Source: Brachionus manjavacas (lineage: Eukaryota > Rotifera > Eurotatoria > Ploima > Brachionidae). From it: a stretch of 64,000 bases of DNA. The stretch spans positions 1,493,001-1,557,000 of the forward strand of contig JAHQIY010000011.1 of assembly GCA_019054805.1 (NCBI GenBank). The letters are read 5' to 3'. The notes beneath the pieces were generated by a model. It was not told the origin of the DNA and ran no database searches. It was given only the letters and a program-made list of their open reading frames with translations. The position numbers and the translations under genes are program-made. Of this stretch, positions 51,881 through 62,408 are shown piece after piece. Numbering within the stretch: the first letter of the stretch is position 1; each line of letters starts with the position of its first letter.

Positions 51881-54800
51881 ATGTATGCCAATAATTGCAA
51901 AGCTTTATCAACTGAGATCCAAGGTGTTGGTTCAAATCAGCTTGTGAGTAATGGTAAAAAGGAATGTGTAGATATTCCATGCTGCCATAAAACAATGGTC
52001 CAAGCTGCAATAAATCAATCGCAGGAACCAAAAGAAATAGGTATTTGGGAACAACCAGAAATTGTGTCCGAATTGGTTAAATTGCCACGTGTGTTGCCAT
52101 TTTATGCCAAGAGCAGACAAACTTTAGAACAAGTAATGGACTATGTTGAACAAAACGCAAGTGATTTGACTGTCCAGTCTCTATTGAACGCTCATTCTAC
52201 CTACAGTCCAAAATCGTTCCCATTCAGAGGATTCTGTTTGATCAATGGTGAACAAAAAATGAGACAAATCGAACAAGTCGATGATTTGGTTCAAAGACCA
52301 GTTTGGTTCTTGTTGTCTGGTATGGGCGTTGAACAATGGAGATGTGGCATGGCCAGAGAAATGATGAAATTGGACTCGTTCCGATGTTCGATGATGAGAT
52401 CATGCGAACTGTTGAAACCATACGGAATCCCGTTGATGCAATTGATCACTGGCGAACAACAAGACAAACAATATGTGATGACCGGTGTTGAATCATATGT
52501 TTACATGACAGCGATTCAAATCGCTTTGGTCGACTGTTTGAGATTGATTGGCATCAGAGCCGATGGCATGATTGGTCAATCAGCTGGTGAATTGGTGTGT
52601 GCCTACATTGATCAATGTTTGACACACGAGCAAGCTTTGATGTGCTCGTACTACTTTGCCAATTGTTTGCAACAAGCTCAAAATTTGCCACAATCGTTGA
52701 TGGCAGTTGTTGGCGACTTGACATGGGATCAATTGAGATCGAGATGTCCAAGCGGTGTTGTGCCAGTTTGCTTCGATTCAGTCGACCAAGTTGTAATCAC
52801 TGGTCCAGTTCAATTGGTCAGAGACTTGTTGAGACAATTGAGATTGGAAGGTATCTATGTTAGAGAAATAGAAATTCCATCAGCAGCAGCAGCAACAACA
52901 ACAACAACAACAACAACCATCAATGCTGGTCAAAATTCAACTGGTGTTTTTGTTCAAAACTTTGGTCTCGTTCACACTCAATACTTGGTCGACATGTTGC
53001 CACTATTGAGAAAGTGTCTAGAAACATTGAACATTGTTCCGAGAACAAGATCGTCCAAATGGATCTCGACTTGTTGTCAACCAGAACAATATTCGCTTGG
53101 TCTCTATCAAACAATGAGCATTGACTATTTGTGCAAATTGTTCACTACACCGGTCATGTTGCAGCAATCTTTGATGCAAGTGCCCAAGAGTGCCATTTTG
53201 ATCGAAATTTCGCCAAGATCTTTGATGCAAACTTTGTTGAAAAAAAGTTTAATTCAACCAACTTTGATGATGACCAGCACTGGCTGGAAAACTCCAACTG
53301 CCAACATGCCAACCATTATTCCATTGATGCCAACCACTTTTGGCATTAGTGGTCAATTTGTTTTGGAACACTTTTTGGTCCAATTGGGCCGACTCTATTT
53401 GGAAGGTGTTGAATTCGATTGTGTGAAATTGTTTGTACCATTCAAATTGTGTCCAACTGTTTATCCAGTGCCAGTCGAACAAAAAGTTTTGAGCCTTTTG
53501 TCTCAGTGGAACATTCAACCAGAACAAATGTCATACATTGTGAGCAAACAAGCAATTGGCAACAGTGTTGAACAAGTGATCATGAATGCCATCAATTCAA
53601 TGAGCATTAACACTGATTTACAAAGTGTCACATTTACTGTTGATGTTGAATCGTTGTTGGAAAAAGAGTCCTATTTGTTGAACCATCAAATCAACGGACG
53701 TGTCTTGTATCCAACCACTGGCTATTTGTACTTGGTATGGAAAGCTTTGGCTCAATTTAGACAACAGCAACAAACTGTTGTCGGACCAATCTGTTTGGAC
53801 TCAGTATTTGGCCAAGCATGTGAATTGGAACAATTGCCACCAGTTTGCTTTGAAAATGTTCAAATTCATCGTGCCACTGTTTTGCGTGAACAAGCTCAAC
53901 AAGTTGTCATTGTTCCACAAAACAAACGTGTCCTATTCAAAATCAACTATCAGCCATCAACTGGTCTATTTGAAATAGTCGAAGGCAAAAATTTGATTGT
54001 CAACGGAAAAGTGTATGTACCAGCTGGTCTTGACTTTGTCACTCCATTCAAAAGCCAATGGGAAAGCCAAGTCAGATGCAATTTGGTCGTTCCACAAGAA
54101 CAAATTTACACCCAGTTCAAACAATGTGGCTACGAATTGATTGGCGAATTTCAGCCAATTGTTAGATCAAATGTGACTGGCACTCAAGGCGAACTTTTGT
54201 GGACTGGCAAATGGATACCTTTCTTGGACTCGATGTTGCACATGAACTTTTTGGCTCAACAAAAACAACAAACAATTGAGTGCCAACAAAAAGGTGGTCT
54301 CGTGTTGCCAACTAGAATTCGATCAGTTAGAATCAATCCAATTGAACATTTGATTAGAGCTGAAAAATTTGTCACTTTGCCTGTATTGCACGATTTGTAC
54401 ACCAACAAGACTGTTTGTGGTGGCATCGAAATAACTGGCATTCAAATGACTCCAGTTGTTTTGCCAAAAGATCAATTCAACCCAAGCATCATCACTGAGA
54501 CAATTGCCAACACTTATTTGCCAACAATCAACTCAACCGCTTTTCCACTTGTTGAAAATCAACCTCAATCACTTGGTATCAGCCAAGTTAAATCAACCAC
54601 AGCAGCAGCCACATTGCCACTAGTGAGACCAACTTTTGTCAACAACTGGACCATTGGTCAAACATGTGTTTTAAATTCGAGATTAACTCATTTGATCGTT
54701 GGCGCTTTGGACTGTGACTTTGGTCTTGAATTAGCTCAATGGATGGTCCAATATTGTGGTGTCAAATACCTTGTATTGACCACTCAACGAGTGAACACTG

Positions 54801-56347
54801 TCGAGCCAGTTGTTTTGAATGCTCAACAAAGCCAAAAGTTGAGATATTTGCAAAACGAATTTGGCTGTCAAATCAAATGTGTTTCCACATTGGACTTGAA
54901 CGATGAGACCGAATGTTTGCTTTTGGTTAGACAAGCTTGCCGCATGACTTCGCACTTTGAGGCAAAAATTGGCAGCATTTTCCACTTGGGTGGTCTATTT
55001 GTTGAACAACCACAACAAGGAATGACTTTTTCGGTCAAATCGTTGAGCCATTTGGACAAGTACACCAGAAATCAAACAATCATGCCAGACTATGGCCTAT
55101 TTGTTGTATTCAATAGAAGCCAAATGACCACTGGTGTTCAAACTGCTGCAATCCAAAAGATGATCGAAGGAGTTTGCGAGTCACGCAGACGTGAATGTGG
55201 TCGACATGCTTTGCTCGTCGACTGGATGGTTTTGATCGGCACTGGTGAACAAGTCCAAGTTCCAGTCGAGTACAAAAAATTGATTGTCAGATTGGAACAA
55301 ATGTTGGTGCAATCTGTGCGAATTCAATTGCCAGCTGAGTTGCAACAAATGCCATTTTTCACTTTGAGAGTGCCAGAAGTACAGACTGTTGGCGTTGAAC
55401 AAACCAGCGAGCTTGTCAACAAAGTTAGACGACAAGTCCAAGAAAGACCAATGATTTTGATGGCACAAAAGTGTGTTGAACAATTGAACAATGTTGAATG
55501 CGTGAATGGTCAATTGCCATTGTTTGTTGTAATGCCAATCGAAGGATCAGTCAGCTACATTAGAACATGGGCTCAACAACTCAAAGTTCCAGTGTTCGGT
55601 CTTCAATTCACCCAAGAATGCTTGAGATTCGAAACTGCTGAACAATTGGCTCAATTCTACTGGCAACAAATCGAAAGAGTGGTTCCACATGTTGAAAGAG
55701 TTCACTTGGTCGGCCACACTTTCGGAGTTCCAGTTGCTTTTGAAATGGCTTCGAGACGACCACAACAAGTTGTTTCATTGTGCTTGTTGGACTCTGGTTT
55801 GAGTCAAACATTTTTGAATGGTTTTGTGTTTGGCGTCGAGAGTGTTTGTGAATTTGACGGTTTGTTCAGATTTTACCAACAATTTGTCACTCCAGCTGTT
55901 AGACTCAGTGTTGAACAATTCTACCAAATGTTGGCTCAAATACCAACCTTTGACGAACGTGTCAAATTTGTTGTTGGCAAAGTTGTCGAACAATCTCAAT
56001 TTAGCTTCGACTTGGTCGATTTGGAAACTGCTGTTCGCTCGTACGTTCGCTACATGATCATTTCATGCAAATACGTGCCATGCCAACCGTTGAGATTGAA
56101 CAGAATTGTTGTCGTCAGACCAAACATTGTTCCAACAATCAAATGCCAGCCATGGGAAATGATCTTCAGTCAACAAGAAACAGTTGATCAAGAAATGGTC
56201 GAGAAACTGTTCCAAGGATTGAGACAATACGTTAATGGCAGACTACAAGTTCACTTAATTGATGGTGAACAAAAAACTTTTTTCATGGGAGAGAGTGCCA
56301 CAAAAATTGCTTCAATCTTGAACAGCTTCTTGGCAGCTGAATTCTAA
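51881..56347 (+). CDS. fatty-acid-synthase-derived multidomain pseudoenzyme
   Basis: ATG at 51881 to TAA gives 1488 residues with no intron or frame break. The domain order follows animal FAS. About residues 60-120 match the post-KS linker (ending FPFRGFCLING). The acyltransferase (about 130-480) keeps GQSAGE (nucleophile Ser234), but the partner His is Arg446 (ISPRSL). The dehydratase keeps His602 in NHQINGRVLYP and Asp783 in PFLDSML. The KR-like region (about 930-1130) has lost the glycine motif (VGALDCDFG, residue 941 on) and the catalytic Tyr. The thioesterase has Thr1280 for the nucleophile Ser (GHTFG) and Gln1464 for His. KS, ER and ACP (no GLDSL motif) are absent. An Ala/Thr tract from a trinucleotide repeat lies near 52880-52920. 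The intact frame, Gln richness and biased codons suggest an expressed, probably structural or binding protein, not a lipid synthase. Confidence 0.9.
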   Translation: MYANNCKALSTEIQGVGSNQLVSNGKKECVDIPCCHKTMVQAAINQSQEPKEIGIWEQPEIVSELVKLPRVLPFYAKSRQTLEQVMDYVEQNASDLTVQSLLNAHSTYSPKSFPFRGFCLINGEQKMRQIEQVDDLVQRPVWFLLSGMGVEQWRCGMAREMMKLDSFRCSMMRSCELLKPYGIPLMQLITGEQQDKQYVMTGVESYVYMTAIQIALVDCLRLIGIRADGMIGQSAGELVCAYIDQCLTHEQALMCSYYFANCLQQAQNLPQSLMAVVGDLTWDQLRSRCPSGVVPVCFDSVDQVVITGPVQLVRDLLRQLRLEGIYVREIEIPSAAAATTTTTTTTINAGQNSTGVFVQNFGLVHTQYLVDMLPLLRKCLETLNIVPRTRSSKWISTCCQPEQYSLGLYQTMSIDYLCKLFTTPVMLQQSLMQVPKSAILIEISPRSLMQTLLKKSLIQPTLMMTSTGWKTPTANMPTIIPLMPTTFGISGQFVLEHFLVQLGRLYLEGVEFDCVKLFVPFKLCPTVYPVPVEQKVLSLLSQWNIQPEQMSYIVSKQAIGNSVEQVIMNAINSMSINTDLQSVTFTVDVESLLEKESYLLNHQINGRVLYPTTGYLYLVWKALAQFRQQQQTVVGPICLDSVFGQACELEQLPPVCFENVQIHRATVLREQAQQVVIVPQNKRVLFKINYQPSTGLFEIVEGKNLIVNGKVYVPAGLDFVTPFKSQWESQVRCNLVVPQEQIYTQFKQCGYELIGEFQPIVRSNVTGTQGELLWTGKWIPFLDSMLHMNFLAQQKQQTIECQQKGGLVLPTRIRSVRINPIEHLIRAEKFVTLPVLHDLYTNKTVCGGIEITGIQMTPVVLPKDQFNPSIITETIANTYLPTINSTAFPLVENQPQSLGISQVKSTTAAATLPLVRPTFVNNWTIGQTCVLNSRLTHLIVGALDCDFGLELAQWMVQYCGVKYLVLTTQRVNTVEPVVLNAQQSQKLRYLQNEFGCQIKCVSTLDLNDETECLLLVRQACRMTSHFEAKIGSIFHLGGLFVEQPQQGMTFSVKSLSHLDKYTRNQTIMPDYGLFVVFNRSQMTTGVQTAAIQKMIEGVCESRRRECGRHALLVDWMVLIGTGEQVQVPVEYKKLIVRLEQMLVQSVRIQLPAELQQMPFFTLRVPEVQTVGVEQTSELVNKVRRQVQERPMILMAQKCVEQLNNVECVNGQLPLFVVMPIEGSVSYIRTWAQQLKVPVFGLQFTQECLRFETAEQLAQFYWQQIERVVPHVERVHLVGHTFGVPVAFEMASRRPQQVVSLCLLDSGLSQTFLNGFVFGVESVCEFDGLFRFYQQFVTPAVRLSVEQFYQMLAQIPTFDERVKFVVGKVVEQSQFSFDLVDLETAVRSYVRYMIISCKYVPCQPLRLNRIVVVRPNIVPTIKCQPWEMIFSQQETVDQEMVEKLFQGLRQYVNGRLQVHLIDGEQKTFFMGESATKIASILNSFLAAEF

Positions 56348-57107
56348 ATTAGTTATCAACGATGTTTGGTTTCTTTTTAATAGTATTTTATGATTTTTAG
56401 TTGGTTTTTTATTTTTTTTATTTGAAATTTTTATTTTTATTTTTCAAAATAAACATTTTTAACTTAGCGAATTTTTTTTTAATTTTTTTTTTTTTTTAAT
56501 CAGCACCAATTAATTTTGAAATTTTTTTTTCAAGCTCAAATTAGATCACAAGATTAGATAATTTACTTTTAAAATCCTTAAGTAAGCAAGCATAAATTGA
56601 ATCACTATTTAATTAAATAAGAATAAATTTAAATAATATTTTTGCGCTAAACAAAAAATAAGATAGCATCTTTATCGAAATAAATTAGCAATTTTTTCAT
56701 TTTTTAAAAAATGAAAAAATGTTTTAATGTTGTACCATAAAATTTTTAAAAAAATTTAATAATTTTAAAATCGAATTTTCTAGTCTATTTTCTAATCAGC
56801 AAAATAAACTCAATGCTCTTGACTGTGACTTGTCAGTTATTCTTCTCTAATTTTTAGATAATTTCTAAATATTTTAAATAAAATTTAATAGAAATTAATT
56901 TTTCTTTAATTTAACAAAAAGACATTATTTGTTAAATGCGATTTTCATTTTTTAATTTTCTAACTCTCTAGTCAAGATAAAATCTCAATTGATGAAAGTG
57001 TTTTTGATTTTTCAAAAATATCATGAATTAAATTTCTCTTTTCTATAATTAGACTCTTTAGCAATTTTTTATTATTTTGTCTTAAAATCAAGCAGGAGGA
57101 CTAATGT
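56348..57107. other. intergenic region
   Basis: AATAAACATTT near 56449 is a likely polyadenylation signal of the FAS-derived gene. The rest is A/T-rich without genes. Confidence 0.5.
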
Positions 57108-57339
57108 CAGTATTATTTATTTATTTATTTGTTTTCTGTACCGAGCTAGAGCTCCTTCAGAATAAGTTAAAAATTAAAAAAATAAAATAAAAATGAAATA
57201 AAATAAAATAAAAATAAAAAATTAAAGTTAAAAAAATAAGATAAAAAAAAAAAAAAAAAAAAAAAAGAATTAAAAAAAAGTAAATAAGCTAAATAAATGA
57301 AAATTAAGAATATATAAAATTGGAAAAGATTGTTACATG
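57108..57339 (-). mobile_element. LINE 3' end, inverted arm 1
   Basis: On the minus strand this is a LINE-like 3' end: an A/T-rich trailer, then GAAGGAGCTCTAGCTCGGTA, then CAGAAAACAAATAAATAAA. It is almost a perfect reverse complement of 58048-58273, including the long A/T runs. Confidence 0.7.
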
Positions 57340-57467
57340 AGTAAAATTCGATTTTACTTATATAAAATTTCCAATAATTTAGCAAATAATTCAAGGCAGG
57401 GAGAGAAACCGTCAATTAATTTAGAGAAATGTCAATTATTTTTTCTGTCAATTGTATTTTCGTCAAT

Positions 57468-57540
57468 ACTATTATTTATTTATTTATTTGTATATCTGTA
57501 CCGAGCTAGAGCTCCTTCAGATTAAAAAAAAAATAAAAAA
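57468..57540 (-). mobile_element. second LINE 3'-tail fragment
   Basis: It has the same CTGTACCGAGCTAGAGCTCC word preceded by a TATTTATTTATT tail, followed by poly(A)-rich sequence. It is an independent short insertion in the same orientation as the arm at 57108. Confidence 0.6.
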
Positions 57541-57967
57541 AAAAAATAAATAAAAAATTAAAATAAAATAAAAATAAAAAGTAAGAAAAAAATAAAGTTA
57601 AAATAATATAACTTAAAAAGTAGATAAATATTAAAATTAAAATTAGATAAATTTTGATAGAGAGTAACAGAATACATATTTTAATTATTTGATGATTCAG
57701 GAAAAAAAGAAGAAATAGTAAGGTAGCAATTACACAATGGAGTTGGGATACTAACTTGTCAATTATATTAAATTATTGTCACTTAAAATAAATAATTGTC
57801 AATTAAATTAAATTATTGTAAATTTTATTAATTTATTGTAAATTAAAGCTGTTAACAAGGAATATGTCAATTAAAAAAAATATTTGTAAATTAAAATAGA
57901 ATAAATGAAAATTAACTATTTATTAATTGTCAATTATATCTGTAAATTTTGAGTCCTATAAGTAAAT
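57540..57967. repeat. TTGTCAATTA-motif cluster (left side)
   Basis: The word TGTCAATTA or close variants occurs repeatedly from about 57408 to 57945. Its reverse complement TAATTGACA is repeated at 59610-59760, on the other side of the MULE-derived gene. Opposed subterminal arrays of a short motif are typical of DNA-transposon ends. A shorter inverted pair (57692-57749 with 57968-58020, core AAATAGTAAGGTAGCAATTA) is nested here. Confidence 0.5.
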
Positions 57968-58257
57968 GTCTCCAACTCCATTGTGTAATTGCTACCTTAC
58001 TATTTCTTCTTTTTTTCCTGAAACTTGAACTATTTAAACATGAGCCACATGTAACAATCTTTTCCAATTTTATATATTCTTAATTTTCATTTATTTAGCT
58101 TATTTACTTTTTTTAATTCTTTTTTTTTTTTTTTTTTTTTTTTTATCTTATTTTATTAACTTTAATTTTATTTTTATTTTATTTTATTTCATTTTTATTT
58201 TATTTTTTTAATTTTTAACTTATTCTGAAGGAGCTCTAGCTCGGTACAGAAAACAAA

Positions 58258-58288
<31 letters not shown>

Positions 58289-58292
58289 AACG
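57968..58292 (+). mobile_element. LINE 3' end, plus orientation
   Basis: The trailer runs from AACTCCATTGTGTAATTGC through a long T-run to GAGCTCTAGCTCGGTACAG and an (AAAT)n tail of about ten units at 58255-58292. Short tandem tails are usual for CR1/Jockey-type LINE 3' ends. A related, more divergent copy is at 61842-62096. Confidence 0.72.
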
Positions 58293-58367
58293 GTACAGTT
58301 AACAAATAAATAAATAAATTAAATTTATATACTCCAACGAGAAACCAAAAGCTAATAAAGGGAAAAA

Positions 58368-59512
58368 ATGGATATTCCAAATCTTGAACAGTTAGATCAA
58401 ACACAATCTTCAAGTTCAGCTTTAACCAGAAATCCAATAGCAAATCATGACCAAGACACTGACGACGATGTAGAAGAAATAGTCTTGCCACATGAAAAAC
58501 CACCTAAACGACGCAGAAAAATTATTTATGTATTATTTAAAGAATATCCAGATAAGAAATCTGCTTTGGTTGCTTTAAATGAAGATTTTTTACAAGATTG
58601 TTCATGGGCAAAACTTTCGAAAAACAAGACTGATGACTTGACAGTTCAATTTTATTATTGTAGCAGCGCAGGTAGATTTGTTTGTCCAGTGCGCCTCAAA
58701 ATAGTCCCAGATCCGTCTTCAATGAAAGTTTCAATATATATCTCAGAGGACGATCACAGCCATCCAGAACCTAAAACAGGAATTTCCACTGAAACAAAAG
58801 ATTTGGTCGAGAGAAAGTCTATGCCTTTAGCTGACTTTCTTAAGAATATAAACGACGCTGTTCTTCAATTTTGGTCGTTTCAGCGTAATGACATCCGTCC
58901 AGATCAGAAAGTCTTTTCAAAAGAGCCTAATGTAACTATAGACGACTTCAAAAGAGGTTTTGCCTGGGAGATATTAGGACTGAAAGTTGTAAAACAAAAA
59001 TTTGTCGGTAAAACTTTCTTTTTCGCTCAACCATACCGAAGGCAACCCAAGCATCTACATCAACCCAAGCATCTAGATCAACCCAAGCTACAACATCGAC
59101 TCAAGCACCCACATCAACACAACCAGAAAAGAGAAAGCGAGGAAGACCTCCAAAAAAAAATGTTAAGGAAGTAGAAAACAAGGTACATGAAGTAGATACA
59201 TTCAAGCCAATAGATAAAGAACGCTGTAAGAATTATATTCAGATGCTAAATCAATGCGAGTGGAACAGCTTTCAACATTTCGTCGAAGCTTTCCAAGAAT
59301 TACGCATTATTCGTCTAAATGAAGATAATTGGCGTTTGAGCACATGTACTTGTCCATCGTGGTTTAAACATTACATGTGCAAGCACATAATAGGAATTGC
59401 CTTTCGAGATAGATTATTTACAGAATTTCCAAAAGAAGCCTGGACAATAGGACTTGGTCAAGTTGCGAGTGTTGGACGACCACGTAATATGTCAAAAGCA
59501 TTGCAAAAATAA
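58368..59512 (+). CDS. MULE-derived gene: N-terminal domain, AT-hook, SWIM finger, no transposase core
   Basis: ATG at 58368 opens a frame of 268 codons to 59174. Residues about 45-150 resemble the FLYWCH/FAR1-like N-terminal domain of Mutator-like transposases (YYCSSAGRFVCPVRLKI, then EDDHSHPEP). Near 59030 coding sense moves into another frame. There it reads as Thr/Ser-rich repeats (TQASTSTQAS), an AT-hook (RKRGRPPKK), then CTCPSWFKHYMCKH, a canonical SWIM finger (CxC-x8-CxH), ending at TAA 59510-59512. The DDE transposase core normally between these parts is missing. It could be an internally deleted MULE or a host gene derived from one; the frame change suggests decay or an unrecognised splice. 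Opposed TTGTCAATTA arrays lie on both sides. Confidence 0.72.
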
Positions 59513-59609
59513 AGGCTTCACATTTTTGTTATATTTTCTTTCATTTTAGTTTTTTACTGGAAAAATAATTTTATATTTCACAGAAAAAATTTTTTTTAAA
59601 TTGAAAAAT

Positions 59610-59830
59610 TTGTTTATATTAAATTGACAAATATTTTTTTTAATTGACAAATATAAAAACTAATTGACAATTTCAGAATTATTTTTTCAGATTGACAATA
59701 GTATAACTGACGAATTATCTAGTTTTAATTGACAAATATTTGTTTTTTAATTGACATAATATCATTTAGTCATAATTCAATTGAACTTTCAGTTACAAAA
59801 GTTGATAAATGTCAGTAAAATTCTCTTTTT
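59610..59830. repeat. AATTGACAAATA-motif cluster (right side)
   Basis: At least five copies of AATTGACAAATA or variants occur between 59620 and 59760, in the opposite orientation to the left-hand cluster. ATGTCAGTAAAA near 59808 may be near the element end (compare AATGTCAGTATT near 57102). Confidence 0.5.
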
Positions 59831-61369
59831 TATTTTGTAATGTCAGATTTTGAAAAAGAATTACAATAGAGATTTCATTGTCATGAGAAAAAAAAATCCA
59901 AAATATTTTTATTCTTTCAAATTTTTACTAATTTGGTTATTTTTTTATATTTTTTTTATTAAATTTTATAACTTAATAAAGATGACTTGATTATTTTAAT
60001 TTTTCACTCAATTATAATAAATATCTATGTGAATAAAAGATTGAGAATTTACTAGAAAACTCTACCCACTGTAAAAGATTATTTCTTGATTACACAATTA
60101 AAATAAATGATGGCGATAGTCAAAAAAATCTTTAATACTTTAAAGACTGTTACAGGTGATTAATGTTTTTCTTATCTTCTAATTTTATTTACAATCTAAA
60201 TTTTTTTGATGGACATTTATTTCATTCTACGATTAAATTGTTTAAGGGATATAATTTTCCGACCTATAATTTTTTTGTCAATCAAAGTCAATTTTTTCTC
60301 TCTCTATTAGTACAATAATTTTCATTTCAAGTTTGTGTTCTCGCAAAAAAAATAAATATGGAACTCGGGTAAGAATATTTTTGCATTTTTAAACTATTAA
60401 ATGATCTACTGAAAATAGACTTTTATACGTAATCAAAATTTGTACAAAGTTTTTTATTTTTTATCTTTTTAGCCTGTGAGGCTTGGAACTAATAAATAAT
60501 AATAATTACATTTTGAAGAAATTGAAGATCTGTAGATTTAATTAAATAACCTGGTGTATAAAATTTTAAGGACTTTTCTTTTGAAAAAAAAATACAAGGA
60601 CCATTGTCAGTAAGAATAATTTTGTATTAGCGATATCAAATTATAAAATTAATTGAATCAATGAATTTATATTAGAATTAGTTTTTAATTATTTTTCTTA
60701 TTTAAATGAAATTCTATGATCTCAAATGAAATAATTTTACATTAAAAAAAATAATTAAGGAAAAAAATTTATTTTTTTTAATGTAAAAAAAATTAAATTT
60801 ACAGGTTTGAATTTGAAGACCAGTACATTTTTAGCAAAATAATAATATTAAAAGTTTAGATAAATTTTTTTTTTGATAAATTTTAAATTTTATTTAATTA
60901 TTTGTAGATGATTAAATTGTTTATTTGTGCCCGGCTATAGCTCTTTGAGATTAAAAAAAAATAAACTTAAAACATAAAATATAAAAGAAAATATATAGAA
61001 TATATATATTTATATAAATAGCCATCAAAATAGTATTTAAAAAAGGTATTGTTCTGATGCAGAGAAAACAAGATTTCCATTTCTCATAATTTTTAAACCA
61101 TGATAAATTTTTTTTATTGAGATTTTTTCACACTTTTGTTATTCCTAACAACAATAGAGTAAAACAAATGGCAATATAAATCATTTGGCAAGCAGGATGA
61201 AATACCACTGTTATAAGTTTATTTGTTTAAATTGTCGGCAAAGATGTGATTTTTAAGGAAGATACATTCAAATATTGTGTTTTTTTATTTGTATTTATTT
61301 TCTTATAATCGCTAAAGGGAGGATAATCATTATAGTTCAATTCGACTATCTCGTTTGTCAGATTACCAT
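59831..61369. other. non-coding AT-rich stretch
   Basis: No gene. A decayed LINE tail (GCCCGGCTATAGCTCTTTGA, minus orientation) lies at about 60915-60965. A (TA)n-like stretch is near 60995-61015. Confidence 0.5.
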
Positions 61370-61841
61370 CTACAATTCTATAAATATAATTATAAGAATA
61401 TTCATCATCTGATTCCTCAGATTTCGGGTTTAGATATATTTTTTTTCCCGGTATAAAAGCTGTCTTCTAGAAGGGTCAATAATGGCTTTTTTTTGTTCAA
61501 TCCAATCTAATCCCAATAGTATTTCAATGTGTAAAATATTGGTTATTACGAAATTAAAATGAGCTAAGGTGTCTTCAACTTCTATTTTAATTAAGTCTTT
61601 TTTACCTAAAACATTGTGAGTAGTTCATCGGCTGTGATAATTTTTTGATGTGATGGGTTTATATTTAAATTTAGTTTTTTGGCTACACTTAGACTAACTA
61701 AAGAAATAGATGCACCCGTGTCAAACACAGTTTCTATTTTTTCACCTTTGAAAGAAGTGAAATTTTTTAGTATTTCATAACTCTTACATAATTCATTAAT
61801 TTGTAATACAAAAAAGGTTTCGAATCGAGATATATTGAATA

Positions 61842-62096
61842 CCCAACTCAATTGTGTAATCGCTTTTACTATTTCCTCCTTTTTTCGTGAAACTTGAATT
61901 ATTTAAACATATGCTACATGTAACAATCTATGTCTTCTAAACTTTCTTTTTTTTAGCTTATTTACTTTATTTTGATTTTTTTTATCTCATTTTATTAACT
62001 TTAATTTAATATTTTATTTCGATTTTGATTTTTTAATTTATTCTGAATAAGCCCTAGCTCGGTACAGAAAACAAATAAATAAAAATAAAATAATAC
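61842..62096 (+). mobile_element. LINE 3' end inserted in the Gag remnant
   Basis: A divergent copy of 57968-58270: CAACTCAATTGTGTAATCGC, the CTACATGTAACAATCT word, GCTTATTTACTT, then CCCTAGCTCGGTACAGAAAA and an AAATAAATA tail. It lies between the zinc-knuckle and protease parts of the gypsy remnant. Confidence 0.72.
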
Positions 62097-62134
62097 ATTA
62101 TTAAACTTATTTTTAAATTTTGTATTTGGTTATT

Positions 62135-62408
62135 TGTTACCCTGAATAATCACTTATTCATCAGCTTGTCAACTGATGCACAAAGATAAGTAAGAATTAT
62201 ACTTGTCACGTATCTCAGAAGTTAGACGCTTCGAAATGCTGACATATACATTAAGCACTAAGCTCACATCTTGAGTAAATTATAAGCTCGTGTTCTTGAC
62301 ACGAGCATCTAGGTATAAATAAGAATTCCATTCTTAGAACTTCAGAACGTTCAATATCTTAAATAAAGCTTTTAAAGATTAAACATTGTTTATTATAAAC
62401 CGGTTACA
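62135..62408 (+). mobile_element. solo LTR (274 bp) with target duplication
   Basis: It starts TGTTACCCTGAATAATC and ends AACCGGTTACA (TG...CA), flanked by TATT on both sides (62131-62134, 62409-62412). Inside are a TATA-like TATAAATAAG near 62316 and AATAAAGC near 62362, as expected for a promoter and polyadenylation signal. It is unrelated by eye to the other two LTRs in the window. Confidence 0.8.

Noticed and set aside
52554..56057. Several 60-110-codon frames on the minus strand and in other plus frames
   Set aside because: They overlap the long FAS-derived gene, have unnatural composition and arise from its codon bias.
51881..56347. Active fatty acid synthase or polyketide synthase
   Set aside because: KS and ACP domains are absent, and MAT His, KR Tyr and glycine motif, TE Ser and His are replaced, so chain elongation is not possible with this protein alone.
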